Source: Flavobacteriales bacterium UBA5692 (GTDB lineage Bacteria; Bacteroidota; Bacteroidia; Flavobacteriales_D; Sanyastnellaceae). Taken from it: 23,820 bases of DNA. The stretch spans positions 20,793 to 44,612 of the forward strand of contig DIHQ01000078.1 in assembly GCA_002420235.1 (NCBI GenBank), in the 5' to 3' direction. The stretch's first letter is position 1. Each line of letters starts with the position of its first letter. The notes under the pieces are model-generated. The model made no database searches. It saw only the letters and a list, made by a program, of their open reading frames with translations, and was not told the DNA's origin. Positions 16,229 to 22,971 of this stretch are shown in pieces. A program made the translations under genes and the position numbers.

Positions 16229-17266
16229 ATGCAAAACCAACCTAACGATACCGGTGCCTTGCTGGCTGATTTGCGCGTGCAAATGCGGCAATTGATGCGC
16301 AAAGGTGGCGATTGGGAAGCATTCGCATTGAAGGTGTTCCGCTTTCAGTGTGTGCACAACCCAGTTTACGGAGAATTCATACGTCTGCGGGGGGTGGACC
16401 CCAAAGCGGTCACCTCGACGAGCGAAGTGCTCTACTTGCCGGTGCCCTTCTTTCAATCGCACTGGGTATCGGTGTTCGATGAGGGGGCTCCAATGGACCG
16501 CATTTTTGAGAGTTCAGGCACTACAGGCCAGCGCCGTTCGCGCCACCCAGTGGATGATTTAGGTTGGTATGATGAAGTGGCAGCGGCTGGGTTTGAACAT
16601 TGCTTTGGTGCCTTTGCTGGCCGAAAAATCGCTGCGTTACTGCCCGGCTACCGACCCGAGTCATCCCTCATTCACATGGTGCGGAGCTTCATGCAACGAT
16701 GCGGTCAGCAGGATCGGTCCGAATGGTTCTTCATGGAAGATTGGGTCGCGTTGGAGCAAAAACTGAGTACCACGGTTGAGGAGGGGCAAAATGTACTCGT
16801 CATCGGCGTGACTCATGCTTTGCTCAATTGGGCCACGCAGGTGGAGATGGAGGAGCCGCTTGACTGCGTTCAACTCCTCGAAACAGGTGGGATGAAAGGC
16901 CACGGACCCGAGCGCATTCGCGAGGAAGTACACGCTGCACTTCGGCCACTGGTGACAACCCCAGACATCGGCAGTGAATACGGTATGACGGAATTGTTGT
17001 CGCAAGCCTGGTCCGCTGGCCAAGGGCGTTTTGTTACGCCGCCTTGGATGATTGTGCGGATTGCTGCCATGAACGACCCGGGGGCTTGGGCACCTCATGG
17101 GAAGCAGGGTCGAATTCGAATCATGGATCTTGCTAATCTGGCAAGTTGTGCCTTCGTCGAGACCAGTGACATTGGTCTCACACATCCAGATGGAACGTTT
17201 GAGGTTCTTGGGCGGTTCGACCACGCGGAAGTGCGTGGCTGCAATTTGTTGACGTTTGACGGTTGA
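16229..17266 (+). CDS. LuxE-like acyl-protein synthetase
   Basis: A 345-residue protein of the LuxE/acyl-protein synthetase family, adenylate-forming enzymes that activate a fatty acid and pass it to a Cys on themselves or a partner. Visible motifs are the phosphate-binding FESSGTTGQRRSRH (about 89-102), TGGMKGHG (about 224-231), GSEYGMTELLSQAW (about 249-262) and the C-terminal DIGLTHPDGTFEVLGRFDHA. LuxC, LuxD or luciferase genes are absent, so this is not a bioluminescence operon. Free-standing homologs occur in Bacteroidota, where they are often annotated simply as acyltransferases. Substrate unknown. Its TGA stop directly abuts the tyrS stop (TGATCA). Confidence 0.8.
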   Translation: MQNQPNDTGALLADLRVQMRQLMRKGGDWEAFALKVFRFQCVHNPVYGEFIRLRGVDPKAVTSTSEVLYLPVPFFQSHWVSVFDEGAPMDRIFESSGTTGQRRSRHPVDDLGWYDEVAAAGFEHCFGAFAGRKIAALLPGYRPESSLIHMVRSFMQRCGQQDRSEWFFMEDWVALEQKLSTTVEEGQNVLVIGVTHALLNWATQVEMEEPLDCVQLLETGGMKGHGPERIREEVHAALRPLVTTPDIGSEYGMTELLSQAWSAGQGRFVTPPWMIVRIAAMNDPGAWAPHGKQGRIRIMDLANLASCAFVETSDIGLTHPDGTFEVLGRFDHAEVRGCNLLTFDG

Positions 17267-18538
17267 TCAGCTGCAGCTGACGAGAAAGTAATTCTTCTTG
17301 CCCCGCTGCACGAGGATGTGCTTGCCACTTATCAGGTCTTCGCTTGTGACGGTGGTGTTTTCATTGACCTTGACCTTGTTGATGGAAATGGAGTTTTCCT
17401 TTAAGGCCCTTCGGGCTTCGCCTTTTGAAGCCAAGAAGCCGATATGCTCTGTGAGGAATTCGATGACGGGCAGGCCGGCTTGGATTTTATCCACGCTCAA
17501 AGAAGCTTGCGGCACGCCTTCAAAGACACTTAGGAATTCTGCTTCGGGGAGCGCTTCGATCGCCTCCTTACTTGATTTACCAAACAGGAGGGCTGATGCT
17601 GCGATGGCAGTTTTGAGGTCGGCTTCGCTGTGGATGCGCTTGGTGATGTCTTCCGCCAACGCCTTCTGCAAAATGCGGCGACTGGGATCTTGGGCGTGTT
17701 CGGCCTCGAGCGACTCGATTTCTTCCTGGCTCTTCAGGGTGAAAATGCGGATGTACTTGGAGACATCTTCATCCGCCGCATTGATCCAGTATTGGTAAAA
17801 TTTGTAGGCTGAAGTCTTCGACTTATCAATCCATATATTCCCGCCTTCAGACTTTCCAAATTTGCTTCCGTCTGCCTTCGTGATTAATGGGGCGGTCACT
17901 GCGAAGGCTTGCCCGCTTGCCATGCGGCGAATCAATTCCGTACCCGTCGTGATATTGCCCCATTGGTCGGAACCACCAAACTGCACCATGCAGTTTTCAT
18001 TCTTCCATAGGTGGTAGAAGTCGTAGCCTTGTACGAGTTGGTAGCTGAACTCAGTGAACGACATACCCGTTTCCAAACGCTTTTTGACGCTGTCTTTCGA
18101 GGTCATGTAATTGACCGTGACGTGTTTTCCGACATCGCGAATGAAATCGAGGAAGCGGAAATCCTTGAACCAATCGGCATTGTTGACCACACGTGCGGCG
18201 TGCGATCCATCGAAGTCCAAGAATTGCTCGAGCTGGGCCTTTTGGCATGCGAGGTTGTGTTGAATGCGCTCCACATCGAGCAGTCGGCGCTCGGTAGTCT
18301 TACCACTAGGGTCCCCCACCATGCCTGTCGCTCCTCCTACCAGTGCGATAGGATTGTGGCCACATCTTTGCCAATGCACCAGCATCATCACGGGGACAAG
18401 GTTTCCGATATGCAGAGAATCTGCGGTAGGATCGAATCCAACGTATCCCGTTGCATTGCCGTTGGCAAGGAGCTCTTCTAACCCGGGCGTCATGTCGTGC
18501 AACATGCCGCGCCACTTCAATTCACTGATAAAATCCAT
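17267..18538 (-). CDS. tyrS: tyrosyl-tRNA synthetase
   Basis: A 423-residue class I aminoacyl-tRNA synthetase that charges tRNA-Tyr. It has YVGFDPTADSLHIGNLVP with the HIGH-type HIGN motif, GGATGMVGDPSGK, the tyrosine-binding GYDFYHLWKNEN and GGSDQWGNITTG, and KFGKSEGG in place of KMSKS. A C-terminal S4-like RNA-binding domain (about residues 350-423) closes the protein. ATG 18538 gives the usual MDFISELKWRGML start; an in-frame TTG at 18547 lies inside the promoter box and is rejected. murF ends 27 bases upstream. The gene has its own promoter at 18545-18552. Confidence 0.97.
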   Translation of the reverse strand: MDFISELKWRGMLHDMTPGLEELLANGNATGYVGFDPTADSLHIGNLVPVMMLVHWQRCGHNPIALVGGATGMVGDPSGKTTERRLLDVERIQHNLACQKAQLEQFLDFDGSHAARVVNNADWFKDFRFLDFIRDVGKHVTVNYMTSKDSVKKRLETGMSFTEFSYQLVQGYDFYHLWKNENCMVQFGGSDQWGNITTGTELIRRMASGQAFAVTAPLITKADGSKFGKSEGGNIWIDKSKTSAYKFYQYWINAADEDVSKYIRIFTLKSQEEIESLEAEHAQDPSRRILQKALAEDITKRIHSEADLKTAIAASALLFGKSSKEAIEALPEAEFLSVFEGVPQASLSVDKIQAGLPVIEFLTEHIGFLASKGEARRALKENSISINKVKVNENTTVTSEDLISGKHILVQRGKKNYFLVSCS

Positions 18539-18544
18539 CGGGCC

Positions 18545-18552
18545 CAAAGATA
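18545..18552 (-). promoter_or_regulatory. Bacteroidota -7 box for tyrS
   Basis: The minus strand reads TATCTTTG, an exact TAnnTTTG match, ending 6 bases before the tyrS ATG. Transcription from it would give a leaderless or almost leaderless mRNA. It lies in the 27-base gap after murF. No clear -33 TTTG is seen. Confidence 0.6.
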
Positions 18553-18565
18553 GCTTGTGGATGCG

Positions 18566-19903
18566 TTAAAGCCTTTCGACCAGTCCCTCAAGTGCGATGG
18601 AGCGAGATCCCTTCAATAGGATACGGTAGCCCGCTGGTTGTGTTGCCATGCAATAGGCGATAACAGATTCCGTGGTTTCGAAAGTTCGAACGTTTTTGTG
18701 GGCTTGGGCTGCTTTAACAAAACAGGGTCCCACGGCCCATGTCAACATTCCCAGTTCAAGTGCAAGCGCCAATACTTCCTCGTGTGCCGCTTCAGTTTGC
18801 TCGCCTAGCTCTGCCATGTCCCCGAGAATGCACAGGGGTGAACCGCCTTCTGAATCCTCTACAGCCATGCGCTTAAAAGAGGTGAGCGAAGCTCGCATGC
18901 TCGAAGGATTGGCGTTGTATGCGTCAAGCATAATCCGGTTGCGTTGGCTTGAAATCCACTGCGATCGGTTGTTGTCGGGTTGGTAGGAGGCTACGGCCTC
19001 GGAGCACGCGGTTTCTTGGGCTCCAAAGTGCAATCCAATGGCGATAGCGGTCATGATATTCTCGCGGTTGTGTTCACCTTGGATGTGCACACTTAGCGGG
19101 CCGTATGCGTCCCCTGTAGGTCCTGACCACGTGAATGAGCACTCTGAGTTGACTTCGCTGACGAATGGACCCGAATCAGGTGTGCCATAAATAATACGGT
19201 TGAGGCCCTCAGAAAGACGCAGGAGTTTCGGGTGGTTTCCGTGGACGAAAACCGGGCTTTTGGGCTGTTCCCTGCGGATGTAATCGAACAGCTCGCCCTT
19301 TCCCTGCATAACAGCTTCTTCTCCGCCAAACCCTTCTAGGTGAGCCTGGCCAATATTGGTGATGACTGCCGTATTGGGTTCTGCTATTTCGGCGAGCAAT
19401 GTAATTTCTCTTAGCGCATTGGCCCCCATCTCAATTATAGCGATGTCTGGTTCAGTTCGCGCAGCCAATAGTGTCAGCGGAACGCCAATGTGATTATTGA
19501 AGTTTCCGACCGTCGCGTGAACTTTAGGGTAAGTAGATTCCAGCACGCATTTCAGTAATTCTTTGGTGGTGGTCTTGCCGTTGCTTCCCGTCATGCCAAT
19601 TACAGGACAGGACCATTTACGACGGTGCCAGCGAGCAAGGGACTGCAAAGCCGCCAATGCATCTGGCACTAAGATGAAGCGCGGATCCTGAATGGTAATG
19701 TCAGCATCGTCGTCGACGACAACGGCGACGCAGCCGGCTTCTATGGCCTTGTGCGCATACTTGTTACCATTAAAGTGTTCTCCTCTAAGTGCGAAAAATA
19801 ACTGGCCATTGCCAGCAACTCGAGTATCAGTGGTGACACCTGTTGATGCAATAAAGCGTGACTGGATGGCCTTGAATTGGAGATCGGAATCGGGTAAGAA
19901 CAT
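18566..19903 (-). CDS. murF: UDP-N-acetylmuramoyl-tripeptide--D-alanyl-D-alanine ligase
   Basis: A 445-residue cytoplasmic Mur ligase that adds D-Ala-D-Ala to UDP-MurNAc-tripeptide, the last soluble step of peptidoglycan precursor synthesis. Seen in order: N-terminal substrate domain (TGVTTDTRVAGNGQLFFAL), ATP-binding P-loop GMTGSNGKTTTKELL, VGNFNNHIGVPLTLL, AIIEMGANALREI, ITNIGQAHLEGFG, GEHNRENIMTAIAIG, and the C-terminal DAYNANPSSM with LGDMAELG. ATG 19903 is chosen; the open frame reaches a TTG at 19936, but that extension would run up against the terminator hairpin. It follows gldJ, an arrangement I recall from other Flavobacteriia, but here a strong terminator separates them. Confidence 0.96.
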   Translation of the reverse strand: MFLPDSDLQFKAIQSRFIASTGVTTDTRVAGNGQLFFALRGEHFNGNKYAHKAIEAGCVAVVVDDDADITIQDPRFILVPDALAALQSLARWHRRKWSCPVIGMTGSNGKTTTKELLKCVLESTYPKVHATVGNFNNHIGVPLTLLAARTEPDIAIIEMGANALREITLLAEIAEPNTAVITNIGQAHLEGFGGEEAVMQGKGELFDYIRREQPKSPVFVHGNHPKLLRLSEGLNRIIYGTPDSGPFVSEVNSECSFTWSGPTGDAYGPLSVHIQGEHNRENIMTAIAIGLHFGAQETACSEAVASYQPDNNRSQWISSQRNRIMLDAYNANPSSMRASLTSFKRMAVEDSEGGSPLCILGDMAELGEQTEAAHEEVLALALELGMLTWAVGPCFVKAAQAHKNVRTFETTESVIAYCMATQPAGYRILLKGSRSIALEGLVERL

Positions 19904-19929
19904 GAAACGTGCTAGGTAGCGAAGTTCAG

Positions 19930-19962
19930 AAAACAAAAGAGCCCTGCAGCGGGCAGGGCTCT
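19930..19962 (-). terminator. intrinsic terminator of gldJ
   Basis: A perfect 10-bp stem, AGAGCCCTGC paired with GCAGGGCTCT (forward arms 19938-19947 and 19953-19962, 5-base loop), is followed on the minus strand by TTTTGTTTT. It ends the porP-gldJ transcript and implies that murF has its own promoter or depends on read-through. Confidence 0.85.
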
Positions 19963-19993
19963 GTGTATTTCAATGATTGATGTTGATGATCTT

Positions 19994-21739
19994 TTAGCGG
20001 GGACCACTCAATGTTTGTGAACCGAGACGATCCATCGCGCAACGGAAGCCAATGGATGCAGAGGCTTTATCTTCGTCCATGAAGCGTCGCGTACCAGGGC
20101 TCATCCAATAGCCCCGGTCATTCCATCCTCCGCCTTTGTACACGCGCGAACGGTTGCTTATGAGGCTCGTACTGCCATACCCGTACATCATTTCGTCTTT
20201 TTTATTTGGAGAGTTAAACTCCTCGTCGTTGTATTTAATGCTGGATTGGAAATCTCCATCAAGGTAGTCGATGTTATCTGCTTGACGGTAGTTGTCTCGA
20301 CCCAGACTTTCTTCGATAGTTACGTCGCGATATCGCAACTCACCTGGCGCCGCAGCGACGTTGCGGACGAACAAATCAAGCATGTCCGGTGCAATGAATG
20401 CCTCACTCTCAATGATCAATTCTTTTGCTTCCGCAATCTGTTCATTCCCTTCTTCTATCCGTTTGGCCTTGATTTCTTCCTTTGCCCCATCGATTGCATT
20501 GAAAACATTGTCAAAAAGATTTTGCTCTTCGTTTGTGAAATTGGCACTGGCTGCTTTCTCGTAGGCTCTTAAGTCTTTTTCCAATTCTGACATGTCATAA
20601 ACGACGAAGTCATATCTGTCAGCAACGATTCCCTCCGCATTCCGCTGTTTGGTCTGATAGACGTTTCCTCGGAATGGACTAAATTCTTCAACATCCATGG
20701 CGTTATACGGCCTGTAAACGTCCAATACCCACTCGTTGACATTGCCAGCCATATTGTACAAACCGTAGTCATTTGGCGCATATTCGTAGACAGATGCCGT
20801 TGCGGCTGCACCGTCGTTTAAGGAGCCAGCAATACCCATATAGTCACCGCGTCCCCGAGCGAAGTTGGCATTCATACCTCCATACTGACGAGAACGGGTA
20901 TCATCATTACGGGTATAGTGACCGTCCCAGGGGTAGGTGCGGCGATCTGAAATCAATTCCGCATAGCTGTTCCCGATGAGGCCTAATGCTGCAAACTCCC
21001 ATTCCGCTTCGGTTGGTAGGCGGTAGGGAGGCTGGAATAGGCCATCAGACATGCGCACATTTCGTGCACCAGAAGAACCAGGTCGGAAATCAGTCAAACC
21101 CTCCGTTACTGCTTCAGGAGTGTATTGCCCGTTGAGGTATGCTTCCGTAGTGAAGAATTCTTCATCCATCTGTGCTTCAGGGCTGTGTGCAATTAATCCT
21201 TCACGTACAAGCAGTTTTTCATTTACACGGTCGGTCCTCCACTTACAAAAGTCACTAGCTTGGTTCCAAGAGACTCCGACAACTGGGTAATCTTGATAGG
21301 CTGGGTGGCGCAGGTAGTAATTGACGTGAGGTTCATTGTACGCCAACTTTTCTCTCCACACCAACGTGTCTGGCAGCGCTCGGTGCACTACTTCACGATA
21401 GGTGTCGCCGTAAACACGGTTCAACCAATAGAGGTATTCAAGCCAAAATGAATTGGTAACTTCTGTTTCATCCAAATAGAAAGAGGGAACCGTTACGCGA
21501 CGTGGGATGTTGTCCCAGTTCATGGTCAAATCGTCTTCGACTTGCCCCATGGTGAACGTTCCGCCTTCGATGAAGATTAGGCCTGGAGCAGTTTCCTGAC
21601 CCGCATATGAACGCTTTTCAAAGCCACCATTTGACGTATTATTATACGCCCATCCTGTGGCACCGGAGCGTTCGCGAGTGCAGCTGGAAAGGACCATAGC
21701 AGCGGCCGCGAATCCAAGAGCGAAGTACTTCCAATTCAT
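19994..21739 (-). CDS. gldJ: gliding motility / type IX secretion lipoprotein GldJ
   Basis: A 581-residue lipoprotein with a signal peptide ending in lipobox LSSC (Cys20). It has a formylglycine-generating-enzyme/sulfatase-modifying-factor fold: PGLIFIEGGTFTMGQ (about 52-66), VVGVSWNQASDFCKWR, YRLPTEAEWEFAALG, NDYGLYNMAGNVNEWVLDVY (about 323-342), and C-terminal RVYKGGGWNDR and ASIGFRCAMD. GldJ is a structural outer-membrane lipoprotein needed for type IX secretion and gliding, with no known enzyme activity. A charged helical insert of about 75 residues (385-462) splits the fold. ATG 21739 fits the signal peptide; an in-frame ATG at 21766 is possible. It follows the porP-family gene by 69 bases without a terminator. 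Confidence 0.93.
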   Translation of the reverse strand: MNWKYFALGFAAAAMVLSSCTRERSGATGWAYNNTSNGGFEKRSYAGQETAPGLIFIEGGTFTMGQVEDDLTMNWDNIPRRVTVPSFYLDETEVTNSFWLEYLYWLNRVYGDTYREVVHRALPDTLVWREKLAYNEPHVNYYLRHPAYQDYPVVGVSWNQASDFCKWRTDRVNEKLLVREGLIAHSPEAQMDEEFFTTEAYLNGQYTPEAVTEGLTDFRPGSSGARNVRMSDGLFQPPYRLPTEAEWEFAALGLIGNSYAELISDRRTYPWDGHYTRNDDTRSRQYGGMNANFARGRGDYMGIAGSLNDGAAATASVYEYAPNDYGLYNMAGNVNEWVLDVYRPYNAMDVEEFSPFRGNVYQTKQRNAEGIVADRYDFVVYDMSELEKDLRAYEKAASANFTNEEQNLFDNVFNAIDGAKEEIKAKRIEEGNEQIAEAKELIIESEAFIAPDMLDLFVRNVAAAPGELRYRDVTIEESLGRDNYRQADNIDYLDGDFQSSIKYNDEEFNSPNKKDEMMYGYGSTSLISNRSRVYKGGGWNDRGYWMSPGTRRFMDEDKASASIGFRCAMDRLGSQTLSGPR

Positions 21740-21808
21740 AGTATTGTAGGTTCGTGTGGGTTTCATGCAGATTGTAGGGATACGACTAGTCAAAACACTT
21801 TAATTCAA

Positions 21809-22807
21809 CTAGAAGGAAGGACAATTTATTGTTCGGAACTTTGAACGCTTTCCTCGGCAGTTGAACTGGATGGTCATGCTGATTTCATGAGCACCACCCG
21901 TTGCTGGGGTCAATTCAGAAACCGTCAAGTCATAGCTGTAACCAAATTGTACAACATCCGATTTGATTCCCAAGGTGACGATGAATGCATCGCGGTAGTC
22001 CGTGAACATGATTCCACGGTACCAAATCCCACCTACTAGCGGTCCTTTATTAACGTAAAGTCCCAAGTTCAGTTGCTGGAATTCGCCCTGGCGGCGATAA
22101 AATACATTTGGTGAGATTGTCGATTCGATGCCTGTAACTGATCGTTGCAAGGGAAGCACCGCTCCGGCATGTAAAGTGTATTTCATAGGTAGCCGACTGG
22201 TACCGACCACTAACGATTCATTGGGCTCATTCAAATGGTGAACGGCTGCGCCGAAATAGTATTTGTCTGTAAATCCAATTAGACCCGTACTGAAGTCAAC
22301 AGCTTGGACCATGCCACCGCGAGGAATATCCTGTGTTTCGTAGATAAAACCTCGACGCGGGTCAATCATATCGCCGAATGTAAGTCGCCCCCAATCAAGG
22401 GATTTTTGCATGTAAGTAACCTGCATTGCCGCCTTGAGCGAGAGTTTTCGGGTTACCGCTTGTTGGTAGCTATAAATGCCGCTTGCTGTAGTCGTGGAAA
22501 GAGTTCCGCGCCCCGCTTGGTCATTCATGACAATAAAGCCCAAACCACCAGACAGGGTTTCAACATGCTGATCATAAGCAGCAGTAGTGGTCACAAACGA
22601 CCCACTCATGGCTGGCCATTGGTTACGGTATGACATCGTCAACCGCGGGCATCGTGCGGAACCTGCAAAGGCAGGGTTTAGATAGAGCGGGTTCGCGAAG
22701 TATTGCGTAAACTCCGGATCTTGAGCCTTGGCAGTTGTTCCGGTCCAACTCACAAATGCAGCTGTCATAAGGAGTGCTGCTGCGGGGATTGTTAGGAGGT
22801 GCTTCAT
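21809..22807 (-). CDS. PorP/SprF-family type IX secretion outer-membrane protein
   Basis: A 332-residue outer-membrane protein with a signal peptide ending in AKAQ (about residue 29). It has the defining PorP/SprF start: QDPEFTQYFANPLYLNPAFA, then SARCPRLTMSYRNQWPA and GGLGFIVMNDQAGRGTL. The rest is strand-rich, with FGYSYDLTVSEL and a basic end. PorP/SprF proteins are barrels that anchor type IX secretion components or particular secreted adhesins such as SprB at the outer membrane. Many genomes hold several paralogs; this one is linked to gldJ and divergent from porU. ATG 22807 is the clear start. A sequence one mismatch from the -7 consensus lies at 22831-22838. Confidence 0.9.
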   Translation of the reverse strand: MKHLLTIPAAALLMTAAFVSWTGTTAKAQDPEFTQYFANPLYLNPAFAGSARCPRLTMSYRNQWPAMSGSFVTTTAAYDQHVETLSGGLGFIVMNDQAGRGTLSTTTASGIYSYQQAVTRKLSLKAAMQVTYMQKSLDWGRLTFGDMIDPRRGFIYETQDIPRGGMVQAVDFSTGLIGFTDKYYFGAAVHHLNEPNESLVVGTSRLPMKYTLHAGAVLPLQRSVTGIESTISPNVFYRRQGEFQQLNLGLYVNKGPLVGGIWYRGIMFTDYRDAFIVTLGIKSDVVQFGYSYDLTVSELTPATGGAHEISMTIQFNCRGKRSKFRTINCPSF

Positions 22808-22830
22808 AAAGATGATTCCCGATGAATTTA

Positions 22831-22838
22831 CAAGAATA
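22831..22838 (-). promoter_or_regulatory. possible -7 box for the porP-gldJ operon
   Basis: The minus strand reads TATTCTTG, one mismatch from TAnnTTTG, about 23 bases before the ATG at 22807. The predicted start of transcription leaves a short leader. No strong -33 element is seen. Confidence 0.35.
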
Positions 22839-22846
22839 AGAAAAAA

Positions 22847-22902
22847 TCGAATGCCACACTTATAATCCCAAGGATCGGAACTTTTCGAATGCCATACTAA
22901 TA
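22847..22902. repeat. pair of 18-bp direct repeats between porP and porU
   Basis: TCGAATGCCACACTTATA (22847-22864) and TCGAATGCCATACTAATA (22885-22902) match at 16 of 18 positions and start 38 bases apart. They lie in the 164-base divergent gap just upstream of the possible porP promoter box. They look like a tandem operator, but no regulator is identified. Confidence 0.55.
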
Positions 22903-22971
22903 GTAGTTAACGAGCGTTTTGCCATTTGCGTTGCATTTTGTTTTTTCACCACTTTCGTATTCTAATTCGAG

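Noticed and set aside
16166..16462. Extension of the lipoprotein open frame to 272 residues
   Set aside because: It would run through the divergent LuxE-like gene and the promoter box, and it puts the lipoprotein signal in the middle of the protein. The start at 16165 explains everything better.
16661..17224. 187-codon open frame opposite the LuxE-like gene
   Set aside because: The sense strand carries clear family motifs. The antisense product has low-complexity, non-family composition.
18539..18547. TTG start for tyrS adding three residues
   Set aside because: The TTG overlaps the -7 promoter box, and TyrS proteins begin at the equivalent of the ATG at 18538.
21809..22807. Assignment as PorV (LptO)
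   Set aside because: The N-terminal pattern QDPEFTQYF and NPAFAG is that of PorP/SprF, not of the FadL-like PorV.
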